Source of the DNA: SZUA-430 sp044375275
Lineage (GTDB): Bacteria > Pseudomonadota > Alphaproteobacteria > Micropepsales > Micropepsaceae
Reading direction: 5' to 3'
Length of the DNA: 8,378 bases
Assembly (NCBI GenBank): GCA_044375275.1
Contig: JBILMZ010000152.1
Coordinates: forward strand, 1 to 8,378
The notes under the pieces were generated by a model, which searched no databases, had not been told where the DNA came from, and saw only the letters and a program-made list of their open reading frames with translations. The translations under genes and the position numbers were made by a program. Shown one piece after another: positions 1-6,420 of the stretch (positions are counted from its first letter, which is position 1; each line of letters opens with the position of its first letter).

Positions 1-44
1 TAGCGAACATTGAGGCCTGCACAAGCCGACAGTTGGCCGCACCC

Positions 45-124
45 AAAAACCCGTGACAGTGCACACATTCCCCTCACCACCCTTCCGCAGCAGCGGAGAA
101 ATGAGTGCACTGTCACGGGTTTTT
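45..124. repeat. Perfect 20-bp inverted repeat, possible bidirectional terminator or leader hairpin
   Basis: The left arm 45-64 and right arm 105-124 are exact reverse complements over 20 bp. Five A begin the left arm and five T end the right arm, so either strand would give a stem followed by a U tract, the form of a bidirectional intrinsic terminator. The 40-nt loop holds a second small hairpin (stem 84-88 with 93-97, loop AGCA). The loop is much longer than in ordinary terminators. The structure ends 47 bp before the GTG start of the channel-like gene, so it could instead act in that gene's leader. No gene is recognisable in positions 1-44. Confidence 0.6.
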
Positions 125-159
125 CGTGAGAATTGCCGCGGATCCCTGATTCACGACCC

Positions 160-163
160 GGAG
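160..163 (+). promoter_or_regulatory. Ribosome binding site supporting the GTG start at 172
   Basis: GGAG at 160-163 lies 8 nt before GTG 172. It selects this start over the upstream TTG at 133, because translation from 172 begins directly with a short basic segment and the hydrophobic core of a signal peptide. Confidence 0.55.
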
Positions 164-171
164 CGCCCGCC

Positions 172-1273
172 GTGCGATTCAAGAACATCTTCCTGCTGCT
201 TGTGCTCACGCTTGCCATCGGCTTCATCCAGCCCGGAGCCAGAGCCAGCACAGCCCCGAAAGCTGAAGCCACAACTACAACACCGAGCGACCGCGAATTC
301 GTCATCGCCACGCGCTCCGTGCCCCCCCTTCGCGTTCAAGAAAGAGACCGGCGAGTGGAACGGCATTGCAATCGACCTGTGGCGGGATATCGCGATGGAA
401 CTTGGCCTCAAGTACCGTTTCGTCGAGGCGCCTTCGATCACGGACCTCATCGATGGCGTGTCATTCGGCAAGTACGATCTTGGCGTGGGGGCCATCACCG
501 TCACCAGCGCGCGCGAGCAGCGGGTGGAATTCTCCCACCCCTTCTTCAGCACCGGCCTCGCCATCGCAACACAGCCTTCGTCGGACTATCCGATCCTGTC
601 GACCCTGTCAGACTTCATGACTCTGGAGATTCTTCAGATCCTGCTCATCGTGATCGGTTCGACGATCATGGTAGGCTATCTTATCTGGTACCTTGAGCGC
701 CGCTCCAACGACGCGCTGAACTCTGCCGGGGAAGGCTTCTGGGCATCGCTTTCGATGCTTCTCACGTCCCAGTTCTCCGAACCCGGCCCCAGAACGGTTG
801 TCGGACGCGTGATCGCGGTCACCTGGGTGTTTGCGAGCATCATCCTGATGACCTTCTTCACCGGCTTCGTTGCATCATCGCTCACCGTGCAGTCCCTGCA
901 TGGTCGCGTGCAGGGCGTGTCCGACCTGCCGAAAATGCGCGTGGGAACCATGCGGGGAACCACAGGCGCAACGTGGCTGAGCGATTCCCTCATCCCCGCC
1001 ACACCCTATGAGAGTGTGCAGGAGGCGCTGAAGGCGGTCGAGGACGGAAAGATCGACGCCTTCGTCTATGACGCGCCTGCCCTGCACTATCTTCAGAAGA
1101 CGCAGTTCCAGGACCGCATCCTCATCCTGCCGGACAAGTTCGCCCCACAGGAATACGCCCTCGCTTTGCCCCTCGGCAGCCCGCTGCGCAGGCCCGTGAA
1201 CCAGCAGCTCCTTTCCATCAAGGAAAAGGACGCCTGGCGAAAGAAGATCTTCGAATTCACGGGAGAGCAGTAA
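172..1273 (+). CDS. Ionotropic glutamate receptor-like solute-binding/channel protein, frameshifted at a C7 tract
   Basis: The product resembles bacterial GluR0-type ligand-gated channels: a periplasmic amino-acid-binding domain split by a channel core. If one C of the 322-328 run is removed, the protein is 366 residues. It has a signal peptide at 1-25 (basic start, LLLVLTL core, cleavage after ARA), then S1 beginning at about residue 45 (VIATRSVPPFAF, later TSAREQRVEFSHPFF). Membrane helix 1 spans about 153-173, the pore loop about 189-203, membrane helix 2 about 212-236, and S2 runs from about 245 to the end (RVGTMRG, DAFVYDAPAL). The potassium filter TVGYGD is replaced by TSQFSE at 198-203. 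As the sequence stands, translation from GTG 172 stays in frame to 321, then changes frame and stops at 694-696, giving 174 residues. A sequencing error, a true pseudogene and slippage at the C run are all possible. The family call is firm; ligand and ion are unknown. Confidence 0.8.
322..328 (+). other. C7 homopolymer at the frameshift point
   Basis: Seven C follow GTG 319-321. Upstream, the signal peptide and S1 start (EFVIATRSVPP) read in one frame. Downstream, the rest of S1 (FAFKKETGEWNG) reads in the frame one base later. Six C would give VPPFAFKKETG, a normal start for a solute-binding domain, so one extra C explains the break exactly. Confidence 0.85.
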
Positions 1274-1289
1274 ACCGGGAGGCGAAAGC

Positions 1290-1457
1290 CCCCCCATCCG
1301 TCACGCAGCGCTGACGCGCTGCGCGCCACCTTCCCCCGCAACGCGCTTTGCGCGTTGGTGGGAAGGGCAATGCGAGCTTATGATTTAGCCCTTCCCACCA
1401 GCGCGCAGCGCTGAGGGGGAAGGTGGATTGCTGCGCAGCAGCAAGACGGATGGGGGG
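1290..1457. repeat. 168-bp two-fold-symmetric palindromic element between convergent genes
   Basis: This fills most of the gap between the convergent channel-like and ALDH7 genes. Three blocks pair perfectly across the centre: 1290-1302 with 1445-1457 (13 bp), 1326-1337 with 1415-1426 (12 bp) and 1356-1368 with 1388-1400 (13 bp). Between the blocks each half has its own hairpins: 1304-1311/1316-1323 and 1340-1346/1350-1356 on the left, 1400-1404/1408-1412 and 1428-1434/1438-1444 on the right. The hairpin sequences differ between halves although the folding is kept. The central spacer is 1369-1387. There is no U tract and no coding potential. It resembles a REP- or MITE-type dispersed element and may also stop convergent transcription, but copy number cannot be judged from one window. 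Confidence 0.7.
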
Positions 1458-1463
1458 CCCCGC

Positions 1464-2963
1464 CTACTCCGTATCGAACTTGATGCCCTGCGCCAGCGGC
1501 AGCGCATTGGAGTAGTTCACCGTCGCCGTCTGCCGGCGCATATAGGCCTTCCAGGAATCGGAACCGGACTCACGCCCGCCGCCCGTATCCTTCTCGCCAC
1601 CAAACGCGCCACCAATCTCGGCGCCGCTCGGCCCGATATTCACGTTGGCAATGCCGCAGTCGCTGCCGGACGCTGCCACGAAACGCTCGGCTTCCTGCAT
1701 GTCGCGCGTGAAGATGCACGATGACAGGCCCTGCGCCACGTCGTTCTGCAGCCGCACGGCTTCATCAAAGTCGCGATAGGTGAGCACATAAAGGATCGGC
1801 GCGAATGTCTCGTGCTTCACGATCTCGGTCTGCCCCGGCATTTCGACGAGCGCCGGCTGCACGTAATACGCATTCGGGAAGCGATCTTCGAGAACGCGCG
1901 CGCCGCCCGTGACCTTGCCACCCTGCTGCTTCGCTGCGGCAAGCGCGGACTGCATCCCGTCGAAGGAACCCTTGTCGACCAGAGGACCGACAAGCGTGCC
2001 GTCCTCAAGCGGGCTGCCAATGCGAATGGCGCCATAAACCGTTTTGAGGCGGGACACGAGGCTCTCGGCAATCGATTCATGCACGATCACGCGACGAAGT
2101 GTTGTGCAGCGCTGTCCTGCAGTGCCAACGGCTGCAAACGTGATCGCCCGCTCGGCCAGCTTGAGGTCCGCCGACGGCGCCACGATCATCGCATTGTTGC
2201 CGCCAAGCTCAAGGATGGTCCGGCCAAGACGGGCAGCAACCACGGGAGCAAGCGCCTTGCCCATGCGCGTCGAGCCCGTGGCCGACACGAGCGGCACGCG
2301 CGCATCGGCAGCAAGTTGCTCGCCAATGCCGCGACCACCCTGGATGAGCTGCGACAGGCCCTGCGGCGCATCACCAAAGCGGGCCACCGCCTTCTCGAAC
2401 AGCTTCTGCGTTGCAAGCGCCGTCAGCGGCGTCTTCTCGGACGGCTTCCAGATCACGCTGTCCCCGCAAACGAACGCAAGGCACGCGTTCCATGCCCAGA
2501 CGGCAACGGGGAAGTTGAAGGCACTGATGACGCCAACCGGACCCAGCGGGTGCCACGTCTCCATCATGCGGTGGCCGGGACGCTCCGACGCAATCGTCAG
2601 GCCGTAAAGCTGCCTGGACAGGCCGACCGCGAAATCGCAGATGTCGATCATTTCCTGGACTTCACCCAACCCTTCCTGGACGATTTTTCCCGCTTCCAGC
2701 GTAACCAGGCGCCCAAGCGCTTCCTTGTTGGCGCGCAGTTCCTCGCCAAACAGGCGAACAAGCTCACCCCGCCGCGGCGCAGGAACATCACGCCAGGCGT
2801 GGAAGGCCTTGAGTGAGGCTGCAATCTTCGCGTCCACCTCGGCGGGCGTGTCGCTGCGCAACTTCCCGAGGACCGCGCCATCAACAGGACTGCGAACCAC
2901 GAGATCCCCCTGCGAGATCTCCGCCTCCGAAATCCCGAGTGCCTTGAGCGTTGCCAGCATCAT
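1464..2963 (-). CDS. Alpha-aminoadipate semialdehyde dehydrogenase (ALDH7 family)
   Basis: This enzyme would oxidise alpha-aminoadipate semialdehyde (in equilibrium with piperideine-6-carboxylate) to alpha-aminoadipate with NAD(P)+, a cytoplasmic step of lysine breakdown. It has 499 residues, normal for the family. Visible signatures are SAFNFPVAVW with Asn150, the cofactor-binding IWKPSEKTPL (Lys173), GSTRMG at 230-235, ELGGNNA with general base Glu252, TAGQRCTTLRR with catalytic Cys286, and HETFAPI with Glu385. The C-terminal stretch with GGEKDTGGGRESGSDSWK is characteristic of the ALDH7/antiquitin group, which is why I prefer this over a generic aldehyde dehydrogenase. ATG 2963 has GGAGG at 2971-2975, 7 nt upstream; an adjacent ATG at 2960 is also possible. 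It is the last gene of the cluster, 82 bp after the thiamine-diphosphate enzyme. Such genes are elsewhere called amaB or pcd; I assign no symbol. Confidence 0.9.
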   Translation of the reverse strand: MMLATLKALGISEAEISQGDLVVRSPVDGAVLGKLRSDTPAEVDAKIAASLKAFHAWRDVPAPRRGELVRLFGEELRANKEALGRLVTLEAGKIVQEGLGEVQEMIDICDFAVGLSRQLYGLTIASERPGHRMMETWHPLGPVGVISAFNFPVAVWAWNACLAFVCGDSVIWKPSEKTPLTALATQKLFEKAVARFGDAPQGLSQLIQGGRGIGEQLAADARVPLVSATGSTRMGKALAPVVAARLGRTILELGGNNAMIVAPSADLKLAERAITFAAVGTAGQRCTTLRRVIVHESIAESLVSRLKTVYGAIRIGSPLEDGTLVGPLVDKGSFDGMQSALAAAKQQGGKVTGGARVLEDRFPNAYYVQPALVEMPGQTEIVKHETFAPILYVLTYRDFDEAVRLQNDVAQGLSSCIFTRDMQEAERFVAASGSDCGIANVNIGPSGAEIGGAFGGEKDTGGGRESGSDSWKAYMRRQTATVNYSNALPLAQGIKFDTE

Positions 2964-2989
2964 AACAAATCCTCCAGTACAAAATGCTT

Positions 2990-3017
2990 GTCATGGTCCG
3001 CCTGCGCGGACCATGAC
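2990..3017 (-). terminator. Strong 12-bp hairpin between the second and third operon genes
   Basis: 2990-3001 and 3006-3017 are perfect reverse complements around a 4-nt loop at 3002-3005. Reading on the minus strand, the stem is followed by AAGCATTTTG, only a weak T run, and then by the ALDH7 ribosome binding site. It could be a leaky terminator, an mRNA processing or stability element, or an operon-internal attenuator. The fold is certain; the function is not. Confidence 0.5.
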
Positions 3018-3045
3018 GTGGGTTGGAGTAGCGGCAAGCCCGCAC

Positions 3046-4719
3046 TCACTTGTTCTTCAACGCCGCAGCCCGGATGCCCGAGAGCGTGGCCGTCGGCGAA
3101 ATCTGGTCCTGCTCCACGACAAGCTCGATGAGCGCCGGCTTGCCCGACGCTACCGCCTCATCAAAGGCCGCCGCAAACTCCGACGTCTTGCGCACAGTCG
3201 ACCCATGGCAGCCGAAAGACCGCGCATAGGCCGCAAAATCCGGATTATGCAGGTCGGTACCGATCACGCGCGCAGGATAGTCTCGCTCCTGGTGCATGCG
3301 AATGGTGCCATAGGCGCCATTGTTGAACACGAGGAAAATGACGTTCAGCTTGTGCTGGACAGCCGTTGCCAGCTCCTGCCCGTTCATCAGGAAACAACCG
3401 TCACCGGCACAGGCAACGACGATGCGATCCGGATGCACCGCCTTGGCCCCAATGCCAGCAGGCACGCCATAACCCATCGCGCCACTCGTGGGCGCCAGCT
3501 GGGTGTGGAAACGACGGTGCAGGAAGAAGCGATGTAGCCAGCCGGCATAGTTGCCCGCCCCATTGGTGAGGATCGCATCCTCCGGCAGGCGCGTGTTGAG
3601 CCAGGCAAAGATCTCGGACGGATTCACGTCGCCCTTCACGGACAGCGGCTTCACGAACGCCTCGTAGTCAGCGCGAGCCGTAGCCGCCCACTTTTTCCAC
3701 TCGACAGTCGCCGGTGCCTTCAGTTCCTGCACGGCCTGCCCGAAGGCCTCCATGCCCGACACGATGCCAAGCTCGGCCTGATAGACCCGGTTGAGTTCTT
3801 CCGCCGCGGGATAGACATGCACCAGACGCTGCGCAGCAACAGGCGGCACAAGACGCGTATAGCCTTGCGTGGTCATTTCGCCGAGACGAGGCCCCACGAC
3901 GAGCATCACATCACATTGCTGGATGCGCGCCGCAAGCTTCTGGTCGATGCCGATGCCCATGTCACCTACATAGAGCGGATGCCGGTTGTCGATGCGGTCC
4001 TTGCCGCGAAACGACGTCATCACGGGAATGCTCCAGTGCGCGGCGAAACGCTGGAAGTCATCACATGCCTTGTCGGTCCAGCCCCCGCCGCCAATCAGCG
4101 CAAGAGGACGCTGCGCCGAACGAAGGATCTCGCCCAACCGATGAAGGTCATCAGGCCGGGGCGCGGCTTCAACGCGCTGATAAGGGCGCGCATCCATTGC
4201 CTGCGCAACTTCAGTGAGCATGTCTTCCGGAAGCGCCAGCGCGACGGGTCCAGGCCTGCCGCTCACTGCCGTATGGAACGCGCGCGACACGAATTCCGGA
4301 ACGCGATCAGCCGACGGGATCTCGGCCACCCACTTCGTGAGCGGTCCCAGCATGCGGCGATAGTCGATCTCCTGGAACGCCTCGCGTTCCATCTGGTCGC
4401 GCGCCACCTGCCCGATGAAGAGGATCATCGGCGTGGAATCCTGGAACGCCGTGTGCAGGCCGATGCTCGCATGCGTGGCACCGGGCCCACGCGTCACGAA
4501 GCAGATACCCGGCTTGCCCGTGAGCTTGCCATAGGCCTCCGCCATGTTGGCAGCACCCGCCTCATGGCGGCACGTGACCAGCCGGATGCTGTCACGCGCA
4601 TCATGAAGCGCATCCAGAACGGCAAGATAGCTCTCTCCCGGGACGCAGAACGCAAGATCCGCACCGTGGATTTTCAACTGGTCGACAAGGATCTGTCCGC
4701 CGGTGCGATTCTCACTCAT
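3046..4719 (-). CDS. Thiamine-diphosphate-dependent enzyme, acetolactate synthase-like, substrate unknown
   Basis: This belongs to the acetolactate synthase/2-oxo-acid decarboxylase superfamily, which activates thiamine diphosphate to cleave or join 2-oxo acids. At 557 residues it has full superfamily length. The N-terminal PYR domain carries the activating glutamate Glu53 in TCRHEAGAANMAEAYG. The middle domain (about 190-335) includes ALIGGGGW. The C-terminal PP domain has the cofactor and metal motif GDG at 439-441 followed by NN at 466-467. There is no membrane segment. The start overlaps the stop of the preceding dehydrogenase gene as ATGA and no strong ribosome binding site is visible, suggesting translational coupling. 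True acetolactate synthase is unlikely, since no small subunit or branched-chain gene is nearby. Its place between two lysine catabolic genes suggests a 2-oxo acid or aldehyde related to lysine, but that is inference. Confidence 0.85.
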   Translation of the reverse strand: MSENRTGGQILVDQLKIHGADLAFCVPGESYLAVLDALHDARDSIRLVTCRHEAGAANMAEAYGKLTGKPGICFVTRGPGATHASIGLHTAFQDSTPMILFIGQVARDQMEREAFQEIDYRRMLGPLTKWVAEIPSADRVPEFVSRAFHTAVSGRPGPVALALPEDMLTEVAQAMDARPYQRVEAAPRPDDLHRLGEILRSAQRPLALIGGGGWTDKACDDFQRFAAHWSIPVMTSFRGKDRIDNRHPLYVGDMGIGIDQKLAARIQQCDVMLVVGPRLGEMTTQGYTRLVPPVAAQRLVHVYPAAEELNRVYQAELGIVSGMEAFGQAVQELKAPATVEWKKWAATARADYEAFVKPLSVKGDVNPSEIFAWLNTRLPEDAILTNGAGNYAGWLHRFFLHRRFHTQLAPTSGAMGYGVPAGIGAKAVHPDRIVVACAGDGCFLMNGQELATAVQHKLNVIFLVFNNGAYGTIRMHQERDYPARVIGTDLHNPDFAAYARSFGCHGSTVRKTSEFAAAFDEAVASGKPALIELVVEQDQISPTATLSGIRAAALKNK

Positions 4720-5807
4720 GAAATCTTGTGTCCCGTCTCGGAGTAGTAGCGGCCAAACCGGTTGGCAAGGAACATGTCCAGGCCCGCCTCTTCCTGCCGC
4801 ACGAAGCCCTTGCGGGGTAGCTTGCCAGTGACCAGCAAGTCAACCATCGCGCACATGCCGGCCGCCGTTGTGATCTGGATCGCGCTCATGAGTTGCCCGT
4901 CGATCTTGTGCGCATAGATCTTGCGCGCAAAGCTTTCCTGCGTGAGTTGCCCCCGCATCTGCCCCGACACCGTCACGAAGACAAGCACGACATCCTGGTA
5001 GGTGATCGGAATGGCGGCCTCCAGCACGTCCTTCAGGATATCGCGACGCTGGCCAAGGCGCAGGTCGCGCACCAGTGTCTTTATGATGTCCCGGTGGCCC
5101 GGATAGCGCACGGTCTTGTAGTTCAGGTTCTCGACCTTGCCTTCCAGCGTTTCGCACAACGTGCCAAGGCCACCGGAGGTGTTGAACGCTTCGTAGTCCA
5201 CACCATCCAGCGAGAAGTGCTCCATCTCTTCCAGCGCCGGCATCTCGCGCAGCTTGCCATCCACGATCGCTTCGCAGGGATTGCAGTACTCGTTTATCAG
5301 TCCGTCCGTCGACCAGGTCAGGTTGTACTTCAGCGCATTCGTCGGATATTCCGGCAGCGCGCCCACGCGCATGTGCACATCGCGCAGCGATTCAAACTTG
5401 CGCGTCATGTCATGCGCGGCAATCGAGATGAAGCCGGGAGCCAGGCCACACTGCGGAACGAAAGCCGTGTCGGCACCCTTCGCCAGCGCCTTGACGACGC
5501 GCGTGCTTTCAACATCTTCGGTCAGGTCGAAATAGTGCGCGCCACATTCCTTCGCGGCACCGGCAATCACGGGCGTGAGGTGATAGGGCATGGCCGACAC
5601 GACAACATCGTGCCCCTTGATGGCGCCACGCAGCGCAGCCGGATCGGCGACATCAAGCACCTGCGTGCGCGTGTTCTTCGTCGGGAGACGCTCCAGGCTT
5701 TTGGCATCGCGGTCGGCGACGGTCAGTTGGTAGTCGCCCGTGCTGCCCAGCATCGCCGTGATGGCACTGCCGATCTTGCCACCACCAAGCAGGATGAGTT
5801 TCACCAT
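4716..5807 (-). CDS. Saccharopine dehydrogenase / lysine 6-dehydrogenase family protein
   Basis: The protein has 363 residues. An N-terminal Rossmann fold carries GGGKIG at 8-13, with Asp32 after the second strand (TVADRD) favouring NAD+. The catalytic domain follows, with QCGLAPG at 119-125, EAFNTSGGLGTL at 206-217 and YKTVRYPGH at 230-238. These last motifs occur in both saccharopine dehydrogenase (glutamate-forming) and lysine 6-dehydrogenases of the Geobacillus type, so two reactions are possible: saccharopine to aminoadipate semialdehyde plus glutamate, or lysine directly to the semialdehyde plus ammonia. No lysine-ketoglutarate reductase lies in this window. ATG 5807 is preferred over more distal starts up to 5906: the Rossmann fold begins there, and GAGGAGA at 5813-5819 lies 5 nt upstream. 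It is the first gene of the operon and overlaps the next by 4 bases. Confidence 0.88.
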   Translation of the reverse strand: MVKLILLGGGKIGSAITAMLGSTGDYQLTVADRDAKSLERLPTKNTRTQVLDVADPAALRGAIKGHDVVVSAMPYHLTPVIAGAAKECGAHYFDLTEDVESTRVVKALAKGADTAFVPQCGLAPGFISIAAHDMTRKFESLRDVHMRVGALPEYPTNALKYNLTWSTDGLINEYCNPCEAIVDGKLREMPALEEMEHFSLDGVDYEAFNTSGGLGTLCETLEGKVENLNYKTVRYPGHRDIIKTLVRDLRLGQRRDILKDVLEAAIPITYQDVVLVFVTVSGQMRGQLTQESFARKIYAHKIDGQLMSAIQITTAAGMCAMVDLLVTGKLPRKGFVRQEEAGLDMFLANRFGRYYSETGHKIS

Positions 5808-5938
5808 GGCCGTCTCCTCGAAATCAGTTGGAAGCGTCGATTTTAGGCAGCCATTCCGCCGATCTGTAGCATGCAATCCGACGAATCTTAGTGAAATAAC
5901 AAGCAAAATGACGGATAGTCCGGCAATACGAGGTGATC
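5808..5938. promoter_or_regulatory. Divergent promoter region between the lysine operon and the Lrp-type gene
   Basis: This 131-bp gap must hold promoters for both directions. It contains a direct repeat related to ATTCCGCCGA at 5853-5862 and AATCCGACGA at 5875-5884, spaced 22 bp. A small dyad, CGGA-TAG-TCCG, lies at 5912-5922. An AT-rich imperfect 13-bp palindrome sits at 5885-5897, the general shape of Lrp-family sites. TCCG recurs at 5855, 5877 and 5919, near whole multiples of two helical turns. No convincing -35/-10 pair is visible. The regulatory role follows from the divergent layout; the exact sites are guesses. Confidence 0.5.
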
Positions 5939-6373
5939 ATGCCCCCGCTCGACGAGACCGACCGCAAGCTACTGGCCCTGCTCCGCACGAACGCGCGGGA
6001 ACCCGTCGCCTCCCTGGCGCGCAGCCTCGACATGGCAAGATCAACCGTGCAGGAGCGGCTCGAGCGTCTGGAAAAGACCGGCACCATCGCCGGCTACACG
6101 ATCCGCGAAGGCGGTGATTATTCCGACCGCCAGATCCTCGCCCACGTCATGATCAGCGTGGATCCCAAGATGGCAGCCTCGGTCACCTCGGACCTGAAGA
6201 AGATGACGGAGGTAAGATCACTCGCCGCCATCAGCGGAACATTCGACCTGATGGCAGAGCTTGCTGCGGAAACCACCGCGCGCATCGACGCCGTGCTCGA
6301 CGCGATCGGCCACCTCAAGGGCGTCCAGAAGACAATGTCATCCATCGTCCTGAGCGTAAAGTTCGAACGCTAG
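5939..6373 (+). CDS. Lrp/AsnC-family transcriptional regulator
   Basis: This is a DNA-binding regulator that probably senses an amino acid, most likely lysine or a product of it, and controls the divergent operon. At 144 residues it has the usual family length. The N terminus, LDETDRKLLALLRTNAR, is typical of the family. A winged helix-turn-helix follows at about 22-54 (SLARSLDMARSTVQERLERL, then GTIAGYT), and a ligand-binding/oligomerisation RAM domain fills about 65-140 (LAAISGTFDLMAEL, VLDAIGHLKGVQKTMSSIVL). I choose ATG 5939 because it gives the usual short lead before LDETD and is preceded by GAGG at 5930-5933, 5 nt away. A GTG at 5933 in the same frame would add two residues. The gene converges on the Crp-like gene with 47 bp between stops and no clear terminator hairpin. 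Confidence 0.9.
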   Translation: MPPLDETDRKLLALLRTNAREPVASLARSLDMARSTVQERLERLEKTGTIAGYTIREGGDYSDRQILAHVMISVDPKMAASVTSDLKKMTEVRSLAAISGTFDLMAELAAETTARIDAVLDAIGHLKGVQKTMSSIVLSVKFER

Positions 6374-6420
6374 CGCCAAACAGGTTTACACCACGAAGGC
6401 ACAATGTCAGTCAGCATGGC

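Noticed and set aside
53..328. Upstream in-frame extension of the channel frame from GTG 53
   Set aside because: It starts inside the inverted repeat, has no ribosome binding site and encodes a low-complexity Ser/Pro/Arg stretch, whereas the other frame has a proper signal peptide from 172.
1812..2816. Long plus-strand frame of 334 codons opposite the ALDH7 gene
   Set aside because: Arg/His-rich translation without recognisable domain, exactly antisense to a gene with intact catalytic motifs; typical shadow frame in GC-rich DNA.
3046..4719. Assignment as acetolactate synthase large subunit (ilvB)
   Set aside because: No small subunit or branched-chain genes nearby, and the operon partners point to lysine breakdown; only the superfamily is supported.
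3817..4746. Plus-strand frame of 309 codons opposite the thiamine-diphosphate enzyme
   Set aside because: Antisense shadow with Arg-rich composition and no family features.
4893..5846. Plus-strand frame of 317 codons opposite the saccharopine dehydrogenase-family gene
   Set aside because: Antisense shadow; the opposite strand has full family motifs and a good ribosome binding site.
5808..5906. 33-residue N-terminal extension of the dehydrogenase
   Set aside because: The Rossmann fold begins at the ATG at 5807, which has its own strong ribosome binding site; the extension lies in the shared promoter region.
6374..6420. Possible terminator between the convergent Lrp-like and Crp-like genes
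   Set aside because: I found no convincing stem with a T tract in these 47 bp.
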